This document shows positions 28,101 to 37,146 of a stretch of DNA of 64,000 nt, in pieces; position 1 is the first letter of the stretch, and each line of letters begins with the position of its first letter. The notes beneath the pieces are model-generated. The model was not told the DNA's origin and did not search any database. It worked only from the letters and a program-made list of their open reading frames with translations. The stretch is from Mucilaginibacter sp. Bleaf8 (lineage in GTDB: Bacteria > Bacteroidota > Bacteroidia > Sphingobacteriales > Sphingobacteriaceae): assembly GCF_018390515.1 (NCBI RefSeq), contig NZ_JAHBBK010000002.1:186001-250000 (forward strand). The letters run 5' to 3'. The position numbers and the translations under genes were made by a program.

Positions 28101-28309
28101 TTAAAGGTGTAACCGTCAAAACGGTTTAAACCTCCGCGTGTACCAATCCACATCAATCCCTTGCTGTCCTGTAATATGGTGGTAACCGAATTATGCGATA
28201 GGCCTTCATCCACCTGAAACCGCTTAAAATAGTAAGACTGTCCATGGCAGGTAAAAGCAACAATTATTACCCAAGTGAATGAGCATATCAAACGTAAGTA
28301 AAGGCGCAT
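25112..28309 (-). CDS. Hybrid-type sensor histidine kinase with two-component propeller sensor
   Basis: 1065 aa. After a signal segment (CSFTWVIIVAFTCHGQ) the periplasmic sensor has repeated propeller blades, with motifs such as GLSHNSVTTILQDSKGLMWI and WIGT..GL.R.D, up to about residue 690. A Y_Y_Y domain follows (YRMKGLDKEWTYL). A transmembrane helix (about 775-797) leads to HisKA with phospho-acceptor H837 (NIAHEIQTPLTL) and the HATPase domain (NLISNAIKYA, GTGIGLSLAKSLAELH). It lacks the receiver and AraC domains found on canonical HTCS proteins; these are in the overlapping next gene. It is expected to sense an oligosaccharide released by this locus. An A7 run at the junction could permit slippage into the regulator frame. 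Confidence 0.93.
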   Translation of the reverse strand: MRLYLRLICSFTWVIIVAFTCHGQSYYFKRFQVDEGLSHNSVTTILQDSKGLMWIGTRGGLNRFDGYTFKTIKDPSNQLGYIGNNQITSITEDRQGMLWIGTGKGLFRYDPVKELLTPLDIVPKFYIRGLVIDAQNNLWLLSGYELFRYDPVRKKLEDMKLLGFCIAIDKEMKIWLGTGDGSIKIFSTQNRSLKTLKIITDGVSEQQKSISKILPLENGKVLIGCFKLGLKSLDMHTGQVQTIPLSKSAKDEIFVRDITAASDHEFWIATETGIYIYNFLNNTSRNIRKSAGDPYSIADNAVYTICKDHQNGMWIGTFFGGLNYYSLDNARFEKFYPKLGVNSISGNAVREICSDYKGTIWIGTEDAGLNKLNPKTGKFTNYTVTGSSKDLSYHNIHGLIAVKNQLFIGPFFNGMEIMDLNTEKITDRFKYIGNRNDNKSDFILSMCLTRDSTLLVGTAYNASGLFKYDIKKKTFDRIKQIPYNSYVFDIYEDDKGNIWTGSVSQGVFYYNPKTGKTNNIHFGNTNKANFFGEFAVRYILQDSNHLMWFATEGGGLIKLDANLKTFKRYTVKNGLLSNVIFSIQEDDAKHLWITTTRGLACLDLKTEKIITYTKANGLITDQFNYSSAYKDGKGKMYFGSVKGMIAFNPADFFKRETNPPTYITGFQINNKDIAPDEKAGPLSRSVLFTDTIVLAHDQSSFSIEFAALNYSSPNVTRYKYRMKGLDKEWTYLNSNRKAYFTDLSAGDYTFTVQAESNTGSWTGKERRLFIRILPPFWKSSTAICFYVLVCGLSLYYAVRSYHANNERRNTNKLRLFEHEKEKEIYQAKIEFFTNIAHEIQTPLTLIVGPVEWLIKKTEDQPGIKKNLLMVEKNAKRLSALTAQLLDFRKTEMHQFGLNFVSTDITLLLKEQVAIFRKEVEKANIQLVLNTPQAHLNAFVDREALIKIFSNLISNAIKYAATKATVCLYLAADASDENFSVWFENDGDLIPDEYREKIFEPFYRLKGTNKPGTGIGLSLAKSLAELHNGRLQLLENSPQITVFELSLPIHQQFEFNLSTWKKMKQV

Positions 28310-28322
28310 AATCGGTTAACTT

Positions 28323-28330
28323 CAAATATA
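28323..28330 (-). promoter_or_regulatory. -7 promoter element of the sensor kinase gene
   Basis: Reads TATATTTG on the minus strand (exact TAnnTTTG), 14 bp from the start codon. A matching -33 TTG at normal spacing is missing. Confidence 0.4.
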
Positions 28331-28452
28331 ACAAAACGCCCGGTTTGTTCGTCGCGCTGCAAGGGTTGATATAGCTGATAAATTCTGTGATTTTAAATAA
28401 ATGCTATGATGGGGTTGTTTTAAGGCCCTGAGATTACAGGTATGTAAAAAAT

Positions 28453-28480
28453 TGAGACGAATGGACAAAAAGTTGAACAG
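28453..28480 (+). promoter_or_regulatory. 28-bp locus motif, copy 3
   Basis: Same 28-bp block as copies 1 and 2 with GG for CC in the middle and AGTTGAACAG at the end. It lies between the divergent kinase and GH43 genes. Confidence 0.6.
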
Positions 28481-28598
28481 TTTGTACAATGCTCATTGGG
28501 CTAGTTAACTACTGCTTAGCCGGGCAATATGCTTTGGTAAGCTACAAATGATATAAATTCATCGGAAACCGGCACACGCACAAAACATCTCTGTACAT

Positions 28599-28626
28599 TG
28601 ATACACATCGACAAAAAGTTGAGATA
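28599..28626 (+). promoter_or_regulatory. 28-bp locus motif, copy 4 (degenerate)
   Basis: It keeps the core GACAAAAAGTTGA and the overall spacing but differs at the outer positions. A TATTTG box follows after 22 nt, as TACTTTG follows copy 1, so this is the copy best placed to drive the GH43 gene. Confidence 0.45.
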
Positions 28627-28828
28627 AAATTAATTTTACTTATCTGTTTATTTGACTTAACCAATAGCTAAGCCATACATTTCTCGCCCCGAAAGGGGAT
28701 CCATATATAGCATAACGCAGCTTCAATGCAACCAGTACGCTCGCCGCAGGAAACGATATTTCCAGCCGCGTTTGCCTACCCATAGCTTACCAATAATCAA
28801 TTATATTTTTTAACCTAAAGTTTTTATT

Positions 28829-30394
28829 ATGAGAAACAAATTACTTACGGCGCTTGCCAGTATTACCCTCCTCGTTACGGCTTGTTTAAAAGAGCAACCA
28901 CAACTTAATGCACCCAATGGTGCAGGGCCAACCGGGCGTTATCAAACAAATGCCGCACCTGCGTTAGGCACGTTGGTAGATAGCGGTGTATACAGGTTAA
29001 GGGCAAGCTCGGCTTTGCCTTACGGCCCGGTTGTAGAAGTGACCGGAAACTCAACGGCAGAAAATCAACAAATTCAGCAATGGTCATGGTTTCCAAATGG
29101 CGGGCAAAAGTGGCGATTGATCAAAACGGATGCAACCTATTACAAGCTGGTCAACCTAACCAGCAGCAAGTGCTTAAAGTCGCCCGATGCAACATCAGGA
29201 TCTATCCTGGTGCAGGGAACAGATGATGGTACAGATGCACAGCGATGGGCCGTGTCTTACGCAGGTAGCGGAAGCATATATACGCTCACTAACAAGGCAA
29301 CAGGCATGAAGATGGTGATTGACCCGGAAACAAACACACCCGGATCAAAGATCAGGCAAAAAAGTACGGTAACCGGAACTCAGGATAGGTTTGACTTCCA
29401 CAACCTTGAATTTCAAAATCCGGTTATCAACGCAAGTCGTCCAGATCCTTATGTGGCGCAAAAGGATGGCTATTACTACTTCCTTTATACCAAAGGAAAT
29501 AAGATTGCCATAAGCAAAACGCAGGATATGTCTCTGCTGGCAAATGCAGGTGAAACAACCGTTTGGACTCCTCCTACGGGTACAGACCATTCTGTGAACA
29601 TCTGGGCTCCGGAATTGTACTTCTTGTCGGGCAAGTGGTATATTTATTTTGCTGCCGCAGAGGCTGGCGTTAACGATAGCCATCACATGTTCGTAATAGA
29701 AAATCCAAACGCTGATCCTACAACAGGCACGTGGACCTTTAAAGGCAGGATACATGATACAACAGATCAGTGGGCAATAGACGGAACCGTACTCACCATT
29801 GGCACAAACAATTATTTTGTGTGGTCGGGCTGGGAGAGTACTTCCTCAAAATACAAGCAATATCTTTACTTAGCACCCATGTTTAATCCGTGGACAATTA
29901 CGGGCACACGCGTGAAAATATCATCGCCTACCAACAATTGGGAAAGGTACGAGCCGAGTGGCAACCTGGGAGCTGGTGTAAATGAGGGACCTGAAGCTTT
30001 GAGCAAGGATGCGAACAGCCCTGTTTTCATTATCTACTCGGCCAGTAGGTATACCAGCGATAATTACTGCCTTGCCCAGATACAACTGAAAAGTGGTGGA
30101 GACCCAACCATTGCCACCGATTGGATAAATAAAAAGCAGGTGTTTGTGAGAAACGACGCGAACTCCGTATACGCGCCCGGGCATAATGGGTTCTTTACAA
30201 GCAGCTATACTGATGGCAATGGTACATTGAAGTCCGAAAACTGGTTCATCTACCATGCCCGGAGCGTAGCCAATACATCCAATGGCGGGCGTATGCCGCG
30301 AATGCAGAAACTGAACTGGAATGCGGATGGTTCTCCCGATTTTGGTACGGCGGTAGCCTTGGGCACTAAGCTTAGTGTGCCAATTGGCGAATAA
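28829..30394 (+). CDS. GH43-family lipoprotein with N-terminal ricin-type lectin domain
   Basis: 521 aa surface or periplasmic lipoprotein (signal MRNKLLTALASITLLVTAC, lipid on Cys19). Residues about 50-190 form a ricin-B/CBM13-like domain (WRLIKTDATYYKLVNLTSSKCL, QRWAVSYAGSG). From about residue 197 a five-bladed GH43 catalytic domain follows: base D206 in SRPDPYV, pKa modulator D318 in AIDGTV, acid E386 in NEGPEA. APGHNGFF and WFIYHA are also typical. GH43 enzymes release arabinose, xylose or galactose; arabinan or galactan side chains would fit the GH105 nearby, but specificity is not readable. It is divergent from the sensor kinase. Confidence 0.9.
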   Translation: MRNKLLTALASITLLVTACLKEQPQLNAPNGAGPTGRYQTNAAPALGTLVDSGVYRLRASSALPYGPVVEVTGNSTAENQQIQQWSWFPNGGQKWRLIKTDATYYKLVNLTSSKCLKSPDATSGSILVQGTDDGTDAQRWAVSYAGSGSIYTLTNKATGMKMVIDPETNTPGSKIRQKSTVTGTQDRFDFHNLEFQNPVINASRPDPYVAQKDGYYYFLYTKGNKIAISKTQDMSLLANAGETTVWTPPTGTDHSVNIWAPELYFLSGKWYIYFAAAEAGVNDSHHMFVIENPNADPTTGTWTFKGRIHDTTDQWAIDGTVLTIGTNNYFVWSGWESTSSKYKQYLYLAPMFNPWTITGTRVKISSPTNNWERYEPSGNLGAGVNEGPEALSKDANSPVFIIYSASRYTSDNYCLAQIQLKSGGDPTIATDWINKKQVFVRNDANSVYAPGHNGFFTSSYTDGNGTLKSENWFIYHARSVANTSNGGRMPRMQKLNWNADGSPDFGTAVALGTKLSVPIGE

Positions 30395-30401
30395 TCATTC
30401 A

Positions 30402-30444
30402 TTAGCAAAAAAAAGCAACCCAAAAGGGTTGCTTTTTTTGCTAA
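30402..30444. terminator. Bidirectional terminator between GH43 and SusD
   Basis: A long stem (TTAGC, A8, GCAACCC pairing with GGGTTGC, T7, GCTAA; one bulge) with loop AAAA. The A and T tracts on either side make it suitable for both converging genes. Confidence 0.85.
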
Positions 30445-30500
30445 TATAATCCTTTGATCATTTCAAGGGTAAAAGGTAAGTGTTAAAAGGAAGGTTTAGG

Positions 30501-32150
30501 TTAAAAGCCGTTATTTTGCGGGTATTTTGGTCCGGTAATTATGCGGTCAATCTGACTTTGCGGAATGGGCCTCAAAATATGCCTTTCCTGAATGTTGGGT
30601 GCGGCATCCGGATTATAAAGCTTAACGCGCTCTATCAGTTTATTTGTTCTAACAAGATCGAGCCAGCGGGTTTGCTCCCCGCATAATTCGCGGGCACGCT
30701 CATCCAAAATATAGTCCAGCGTAATTTGTGCCGGTGTAATTGTCATGGCCGCAGTGTTGCCTGTGGGGTAAGCTGCACGCTCTCTTACCACATTGATGTA
30801 TTTAGCGGCATTAACGTTATCACCCAGGTTAAACGCAGCTTCCGCAGCCAGCAAATAGGTTTCTGCCAAACGGTAAACGATTACCGGTCTAACCGACGGA
30901 TCGTTTATGCCGGCCCGTCTGGTGTCCTGGTATTTAGTCATGGTTGGGTATAGCTGTAAGGTATAGTTGCGTGGAGGGACTAATAAGTAGCGGCTTGCAT
31001 TGATTTTGGCGTTGGTAACATCAACCCCCGGCATATAAATGGCTGTATCACCCAGCGCGTATTTCGGTACACCATTAACTTTCGGAATTTTATCGGCTGA
31101 ATTGGATAGCCATACAGATTGGAAAGTTTTATAGTACCTGGTGTCATTAGTTTTATCGGCAAAACAAACATTGGCCAGCCAACTGGTCAATTGTACACGG
31201 GCATATGGTCGCCCGTATGTCATGGAGCGAACAAGACCGGGAAAGTTTTCATAGCCCATTACGTAATGAAAATTCAATTCATTGCTAATAGCATTATAAG
31301 TCAAATTTGAAGTGTGCTGCACGCTCCAAAGCACTTCTTTGTTAGCCTCGTTACCTTCTGCATAAACGGACCCAAAATCGGGTAATAAGCCTAAGTTCAA
31401 AGCTGCAACATTATCAATAAGCCCTTTTGCCGTATTGTAAGCATTCTGAAAATCGTCAGGCTGTTTGGCAGATGAATAAGCTCTGGTTAAATATACTTTC
31501 GCCAGCAGGTGCGAAGCGGCCGCCGCAGTTGCCTTGCCTGGTAATACCCCGTTCTGGGTGGGGCTTGCAGGAAGGGCCGCAATCGCATCTTTCAAATCCT
31601 GCACAATGAAGTTATAAACATCGGCAATTGGCGCTCTGTCTGCACTGGTGCTGGGTTCGCTGATAAAATTCTTGCTTAGCGTTACAGGCCCGAAAAATCT
31701 AACTAATAGAAAGTAATAATTGGCACGCAAAAACTTAGCTTCTGCTACTTTCTGCCTAATCGTGTTGGCATCAAGGCCAGTTACCTTTGCGCCGTTATCA
31801 ATTACACCATTGCAGGTATTAATGAAGGTATAGCATGGGTTCCAGACACCCGACAAAAATCCACTGCTGGAGTCATAACTGCTGGAATAAATATTAAAGT
31901 TGGAGTTTCCGCCGCCGCCTGATTTAAATTCATCTGTTCCGGGCACCGTCATGGTCATCAAACTTTCTGATCCCCATAAATTACGGTTGCCTGCATACGC
32001 AGCATCAAGCCCAGATTGGAAACCCTGTGCCGTATTGAAATATTGCGGTGTAAGCGAAGATTTGGGATCTTCAATCAATTGCTTAGTGCAACCGGAAATA
32101 ACGATAGCTATTGACGCGATAGCTACAATTCGATATAGAAATGATTTCAT
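30501..32150 (-). CDS. SusD/RagB-family glycan-binding lipoprotein
   Basis: 549 aa surface lipoprotein, signal ending IAIVISGC (lipid on Cys). SusD features are EAKFLRANYYFLLVRFFGPV (near residue 140), VYRLAETYLLAAEAAFNLGD, the ERARELCGEQTRWLDLVR segment and the ending LRPIPQSQID. It follows the STN-type SusC by 14 bp in the same operon, so it should cap that barrel. It belongs to the second locus and is clearly different from the SusD at 16562-18490. Confidence 0.94.
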   Translation of the reverse strand: MKSFLYRIVAIASIAIVISGCTKQLIEDPKSSLTPQYFNTAQGFQSGLDAAYAGNRNLWGSESLMTMTVPGTDEFKSGGGGNSNFNIYSSSYDSSSGFLSGVWNPCYTFINTCNGVIDNGAKVTGLDANTIRQKVAEAKFLRANYYFLLVRFFGPVTLSKNFISEPSTSADRAPIADVYNFIVQDLKDAIAALPASPTQNGVLPGKATAAAASHLLAKVYLTRAYSSAKQPDDFQNAYNTAKGLIDNVAALNLGLLPDFGSVYAEGNEANKEVLWSVQHTSNLTYNAISNELNFHYVMGYENFPGLVRSMTYGRPYARVQLTSWLANVCFADKTNDTRYYKTFQSVWLSNSADKIPKVNGVPKYALGDTAIYMPGVDVTNAKINASRYLLVPPRNYTLQLYPTMTKYQDTRRAGINDPSVRPVIVYRLAETYLLAAEAAFNLGDNVNAAKYINVVRERAAYPTGNTAAMTITPAQITLDYILDERARELCGEQTRWLDLVRTNKLIERVKLYNPDAAPNIQERHILRPIPQSQIDRIITGPKYPQNNGF

Positions 32151-32164
32151 GTCTACTAAATCAA

Positions 32165-35100
32165 TTAAAATGAAACGTTTAAACCAAATAACAGGGATTT
32201 AACCGGCGGTGTATCCACCCCGAGCGTACCGGCCGATTCGGGGTCGACCCCGCTAAATTGCTTGTGCAGTGGAGAAAATAAGATGATGGCATCATTTAAT
32301 GAGGTGTACAGTCTTAAAGATCTGGCCCTGATTTTCGATGCAATCACTGAAGGGAACGTGTAACCTAAACTGATGGTCCTGATTTTTAGATAAGATGCGT
32401 TATAGTAACCCAATAAGTCGCCATAAGCGGGTGAACCTAAATTGAAATTAGGTTTGGGATACTTGTTTGCGTTATTGAAGGGCGTCCAGTAATCAACATT
32501 TAAGTTATTAGCCCTGCCGTTAAGCACATTAACGTTGCTGGCCGGCTGCAGCCAGGTAGCTATTTGCGTTCCGCCTACGCGGTAAGAGCCAACCACTGCC
32601 AAATCAATGCCCCGGTAACTGAAGCGGTTGGTAAAACCGCCAAAAAACTTTGGTTGCCGTGTGCCTACAATCGTACGGTCGTTGGAGTTAATTACACCGT
32701 CTCCGTTTAAGTCTGCTACTCTGATGGTGCCTATAACAGAGCCTGCGCCAGTCATGGTCAGATTAAGGCGCCTGGCTTCGGCGGAGTCTGCCCTGGTATT
32801 TTGCCAGATACCTACCTGCTGGTAATTATACAACGAGTTTATTGGTGACCCAACGAACCGGTTATTGCCGATGTCTTGCGTAACACCATTTTGTAATGCA
32901 GTAATCTTATTCCGGTTAAAGGTCATGTTGAAATTGGTTGTCCAGCCGAAATCCTTTCTTGACTTTGCCTTAATATTTACCGAATTAATAGTGATTTCCA
33001 GACCCTTATTTTCCGTTTTGCCTACGTTGGCCAAAAATTGCGAAGTATAGCCCGTGGTGATCGGCAGATTTTGAGGAAGTATCAGGTCATTGGTTTTTTG
33101 ATGATAAACATCTACCGTACCGGTTATACGCTCTTTAAGCAAGCCGAAATCCACACCTATATTTAACGACGCCGTATACTCCCAGCCGAGCTTCGGATTA
33201 GGTACATTATTGGGGTAAGTGCCGGTTGTGTTGGTTGTTCCGTAATTGTAGTTGATAATAGCAAGGCCACCCAGGGTTTGATAAGGGCTAACTGCTGCAT
33301 TACCCACTGTACCATAGCCAACGCGTAGTTTTAAGCTGGATACGGCATTGATTTGTTTCATAAAGTTTTCTTCCGAAATGTTCCAACCAATTGCTGCGGA
33401 CGGGAACAAGTGATATTTATTACCGGGAGCCAGCGTGGACGACCCGTCAGAGCGCATGGTGAGCGTAAGCAGGTACTTGCTTTTATAGTCGTAATTAATG
33501 CGGCCCATAAAAGATACGATGGAGAACTTGGAGTATGCACCTGTTCCCTTAAAGTTGGAACCCAACTCGGGGTTGTAATATTGTGCATAATCTGCCAGGA
33601 TATTATTATAGGTCAGAGACGTGGTAGACTTGTTATCCTGCTGATAGCTGAAAAGCCCGGTGCCAGTAACGTGATGATTTTGAGCAAACGTATTCTCGTA
33701 AACCAAAAGATTTTCCAGCGTAAAGTTGTGGTAATCATAGTTGGTGTTCCGGGCGGTTGATGGGCCACTTAAGTTTTGGAAAGTAGCACTGCTGTAAAAA
33801 TCACCGTAGGTTTCAGGTGTTAGTTCTACGCCGCCGTTAAATCTGTATTTCAGATGAGGCGTAAATTTGGCCTCGGCATATACGGTGGTGAAGGTGTTAT
33901 AACGGGTTCGGTTCTGAACAACGGCACCAGGAACGAGATTGGCAAGCGGGTTGTAAATTAAAGAACCACCACCCGGAAACGGAATCAAATTGCCTGCCGC
34001 ATCATACGGAACGGTTAGCGGGCTGGATTGCAGGGCTTGGGATATTGGATTGATGCCCTCGCCGTTGGTGCGGCTTACTGAATTAAGTGAGCTAACACCG
34101 ACTTTAAAGATTTTGCCCAATTGCTGGTCAATACTTACCTTAAAACTGTAGCGTTGAAAAGATAGTCCGGGAAACACCCCGGTTTCATTAAAATATCCGG
34201 CCGAGATTGCATACTTGGTTTGCTCTGTACCGCCCGAAACGCCCAATTGGTGATTAGTCCGCAAACCATTTTTATAAATAAGTTTTTGCCAATTCGTATT
34301 CGTTCCATTCTGTAAGCCTGCAAGTTCGGCCGGCAAAAAAGTTATCCCGTCGGTATAAAACTTGGGATCATCTATCCCGTTGTAAGGGTTAGGCGCATTG
34401 GCAACATTTGGATTGTTTGCATTGTAGCTGCCCCACTTTTTATAAACCTGATATTCTGCCGGTTCCATCACATCGTAGTAGCCCAAAGGTTTCATCACCC
34501 CGGCGTAACCACTATAAGTTATTACAGGTGCTCCGGTTTTACCGCGCCTGGTTGAGATAAGTATAACACCATTTGCGCCTCTTGAGCCGTAAATGGCAGT
34601 TGCCGATGCATCTTTTAATATTTGAACCGAAACTACATCATCCTGATTCAGGTCGTTAATATAAGTGCCGTTATAGGGAATTCCATCTACCACGTAAAGC
34701 ACATCATTAGATGCACCTAATGACCGCTGTCCGCGGATAGATATGGAAGGGGTTGATCCCGGGTGGCTGTTGCCGCCGCTTTTTTGAATATCCAGACCCG
34801 GTGCCTGGCCCTGAAGTGCACCCAGCAAATTGCTTGCAGGCACGCTTTTTAATGCCTCTTCATTAACAGAGGCTATAGAACCTGTAACATCGGCCTTTTT
34901 CTGAGAACCATAACCTACTACTACAACTTCGTTCATTGTAGAGACCTTTTTCTTTAACGTTACATTTATTTGAGTTTGGTTGTTAACAGCTATTTCAAGC
35001 GGTTCGAAACCGATAGCTGTAAACACAAGGGTTTCGTTTCCATCGGGCAGTTTTATCGTATAAGTTCCGTTAAGGCTGGTAACTGTTCCACCGGTTGACC

Positions 35101-35560
35101 CTTTTACGGCAACTGTAACGCCGGGTACCGGTTGCCCTTCCGTGTCTTTAACCATACCATTAACGGTAATTGCTGTAACCCTAATTGGCACAACTGCAGG
35201 TTTTTTCTGAACAACTACCGTTTTCTGGTAAATGACATAAGTAAGTGGTATATTGGCAAAAATCTCGTCAAGCGCATCTTTAAGCTGGACCTTTTTTAAA
35301 TACAAGGTCACCGGCTTTGCCTCGCTTAGCATCTCGGTGTTGTATATAAAGTTGTAACCGGTTTGTTGCTTCAACTTATCAAACACTTGTGTAATGGAGG
35401 CGTTTTTAACTGAAATACTAATAACCTGGGCGAAGGTTGCCGCGCTGGCCTGCAAAAAACAGGCGGTAACAATAATAACCACGAGCTTCACGATACGACT
35501 GAGTTTTAAAAGCACGCAGGAGGGTATCCTGCATGGAAATGCATGGAGAAATTTATACAT
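32165..35560 (-). CDS. SusC/RagA-family TonB-dependent transporter with STN signalling domain
   Basis: 1131 aa outer-membrane importer. After the signal (VVIIVTACFLQASAATFAQ) an STN domain spans about residues 50-120 (ITQVFDKLKQQTGYNFIYN, VQLKDALDEIFANIP). It is the part that talks to a FecR anti-sigma factor across the periplasm. A carboxypeptidase-like beta domain follows (VNGMVKDTEGQPVPGVTVAV), then the TonB-box region (MNEVVVVGYGSQKKAD), the plug (ISIRGQRSLG, ASATAIYGSRGANGVI) and the barrel ending LLFGLNVSF. The FecR gene lies 138 bp upstream and an ECF sigma gene diverges from it. This is the classic sigma/anti-sigma controlled SusC arrangement. Confidence 0.95.
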   Translation of the reverse strand: MYKFLHAFPCRIPSCVLLKLSRIVKLVVIIVTACFLQASAATFAQVISISVKNASITQVFDKLKQQTGYNFIYNTEMLSEAKPVTLYLKKVQLKDALDEIFANIPLTYVIYQKTVVVQKKPAVVPIRVTAITVNGMVKDTEGQPVPGVTVAVKGSTGGTVTSLNGTYTIKLPDGNETLVFTAIGFEPLEIAVNNQTQINVTLKKKVSTMNEVVVVGYGSQKKADVTGSIASVNEEALKSVPASNLLGALQGQAPGLDIQKSGGNSHPGSTPSISIRGQRSLGASNDVLYVVDGIPYNGTYINDLNQDDVVSVQILKDASATAIYGSRGANGVILISTRRGKTGAPVITYSGYAGVMKPLGYYDVMEPAEYQVYKKWGSYNANNPNVANAPNPYNGIDDPKFYTDGITFLPAELAGLQNGTNTNWQKLIYKNGLRTNHQLGVSGGTEQTKYAISAGYFNETGVFPGLSFQRYSFKVSIDQQLGKIFKVGVSSLNSVSRTNGEGINPISQALQSSPLTVPYDAAGNLIPFPGGGSLIYNPLANLVPGAVVQNRTRYNTFTTVYAEAKFTPHLKYRFNGGVELTPETYGDFYSSATFQNLSGPSTARNTNYDYHNFTLENLLVYENTFAQNHHVTGTGLFSYQQDNKSTTSLTYNNILADYAQYYNPELGSNFKGTGAYSKFSIVSFMGRINYDYKSKYLLTLTMRSDGSSTLAPGNKYHLFPSAAIGWNISEENFMKQINAVSSLKLRVGYGTVGNAAVSPYQTLGGLAIINYNYGTTNTTGTYPNNVPNPKLGWEYTASLNIGVDFGLLKERITGTVDVYHQKTNDLILPQNLPITTGYTSQFLANVGKTENKGLEITINSVNIKAKSRKDFGWTTNFNMTFNRNKITALQNGVTQDIGNNRFVGSPINSLYNYQQVGIWQNTRADSAEARRLNLTMTGAGSVIGTIRVADLNGDGVINSNDRTIVGTRQPKFFGGFTNRFSYRGIDLAVVGSYRVGGTQIATWLQPASNVNVLNGRANNLNVDYWTPFNNANKYPKPNFNLGSPAYGDLLGYYNASYLKIRTISLGYTFPSVIASKIRARSLRLYTSLNDAIILFSPLHKQFSGVDPESAGTLGVDTPPVKSLLFGLNVSF

Positions 35561-35632
35561 TTGGTTAATAAGTTAATTCGTAATTGATTGTTGGTACGAT
35601 TGATGGGATTGCTTACGCCTAACGGCAGATTA

Positions 35633-35656
35633 CCGGGAGCGGGCCAACGCTCCTGG
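35633..35656. other. Hairpin between fecR and susC
   Basis: CCGGGAGCG (35633-35641) pairs with CGCTCCTGG (35648-35656), one wobble, 6-nt loop. In the direction of transcription (minus) there is no T run, so it may be an mRNA stability or processing element rather than a terminator. Confidence 0.45.
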
Positions 35657-35698
35657 TTTTCGTTTATGCAGTAATCCACTTTAGGTGCAGAGTAAAAA

Positions 35699-36856
35699 TT
35701 ACGGCATAACAGTTATCCTCCTTCCGTCTACTTTAAAATGAACGGTTCCCGTTAATTCGAGGGTTTTCAACAGGTATGAAATATCATTGAATTTAGATAC
35801 CGATCCACCAAAATTCTGTTTACCAAGCTGCCCTTCATATTCAATATCCACATCATACCACCTGGAAACGTTTCGCATAATGGTTTTTATGTTTTCATTA
35901 TCAAACGTAAACAGACCGTTCTTCCAGGAGATAACGTCATTAACTTTTACTTCGCGGACTTTGAATGCACGCGCCCCAGGTCGTATCTGTCCTTGTTCTC
36001 CCGGGGTCAGCATTACTTCCGCACTATCTTTCTGCAACCTTACCGAACCCTCCAAAAGCGTTGTTTGAACAGCGTTTTCATCTGGGTAGGCCATTACATT
36101 GAAATGTGTTCCTAAAACTTTTACGTTCACCCCATTGGCTAATACTCTAAATGGCATGTTTCGATTTTTTGCAACTTCAAAGTATGCCTCTCCTGTTAGC
36201 TCAACCATTCTTTCCCGGCCAGAAAAGGTGGTAGGGAATTTTAAAGATGAAGCGGCATTCAACCATACAGATGTTCCGTCAGCAAGCGTTAGTTGATATT
36301 GACCTCCCCGGGGTGTTGCTATGGTGTTATAGGCCGTTATGTTTTGGCCTTCTGGAACGGCTCCTTTGTTATAAACCAGTTTTCCGTTGGCCAGCTTCGT
36401 TACGTCCGCGCCCCCTTCTTTTGATAGATGGCCGTTACCCGATCCGTCCAGGTCAATCATGTTTCCGTTTGCTTGTATAAGAATGGCTTTGTTTCTTCCT
36501 GGCAGTATGGGCGCTTTTTCATCCTTTACTTTGGTGAAATGATCCTTTACATCTACTGCACGCCCGTTCCATCGATGATAGAAAAATATACCTGTCGAAA
36601 TAAAGGCAAGGATGGCGGCTGCAAAAGCCATTTTGCGAAATAACGAACGAGCCTCCTTTCTAGGCGAAGGTAATTTTGCCCGGAGTTCGCTTAAAAGCTG
36701 ATTTCTTAATTGCTGCTTATCGCCCATCTCCGGTAGCCATGGCCTTTCTTCCAACTCAAAATCATCCTGATATTTTTCGAGCAATCGTAAATCTTCAGTG
36801 GTGCATTGTTCTGTCTGGCACTTTTCATAAAGCGCTACAAATTCCTCTTTAGTCAT
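35699..36856 (-). CDS. FecR-family anti-sigma factor
   Basis: 385 aa single-pass inner-membrane protein. The cytoplasmic N-terminal part (1-75) would hold the ECF sigma factor. A transmembrane helix (about 76-95, MAFAAAILAFISTGIFFY) follows, then the periplasmic FecR domain (YNTIATPRGGQYQLTLADGT, VWLNAASSLKFP, GEAYFEVAKN, GTHFNVMAYPDE) and the C-terminal domain (LFTFDNENIKTIMRNVSRWYDVDI) that contacts the STN domain of SusC. It is transcribed away from the ECF sigma gene and just before the STN-type SusC, its expected partners. Confidence 0.94.
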   Translation of the reverse strand: MTKEEFVALYEKCQTEQCTTEDLRLLEKYQDDFELEERPWLPEMGDKQQLRNQLLSELRAKLPSPRKEARSLFRKMAFAAAILAFISTGIFFYHRWNGRAVDVKDHFTKVKDEKAPILPGRNKAILIQANGNMIDLDGSGNGHLSKEGGADVTKLANGKLVYNKGAVPEGQNITAYNTIATPRGGQYQLTLADGTSVWLNAASSLKFPTTFSGRERMVELTGEAYFEVAKNRNMPFRVLANGVNVKVLGTHFNVMAYPDENAVQTTLLEGSVRLQKDSAEVMLTPGEQGQIRPGARAFKVREVKVNDVISWKNGLFTFDNENIKTIMRNVSRWYDVDIEYEGQLGKQNFGGSVSKFNDISYLLKTLELTGTVHFKVDGRRITVMP

Positions 36857-37146
36857 GAAAACTGTCGGTTAAGACAATAACTGGCAAAAATTAAATTTCA
36901 ATTGGTTTTAATAATATAGAGACTTTTTCACCTACCGAACTCATACGATTAAAAAAATTTAAGTAAAAAGGTGTTCTGCATGATAGCTGATAGGCTATTT
37001 CCACTGATTAATAAGCCTAAGGTGGGGATCGTTTGCTTCCTACAAACAGCGCTATAGGTATATCAATTGCAATACCTGCGGTTAAATTTATGTATCCGCA
37101 TCTTTAATTTGAAGATAATTAATTCTAATTTTATGGAACCGATTAT
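36857..37146. other. Divergent region between fecR and the ECF sigma gene
   Basis: 290 bp of AT-rich sequence that must carry both promoters. TTAATTTG (37104-37111) is one base off the -7 consensus for the sigma gene; I saw no convincing full promoter on either strand. Confidence 0.35.

Larger units (their letters stand above)
28310..28828. other. 519-bp divergent regulatory region between the kinase and GH43 genes
   Basis: It carries a -7 box for the kinase (28323-28330, minus strand), motif copy 3 (28453-28480) and motif copy 4 (28599-28626). A TATTTG sequence at 28649-28654 lies 22 nt after copy 4, the same spacing as in front of SusC. No gene was seen. Confidence 0.55.
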
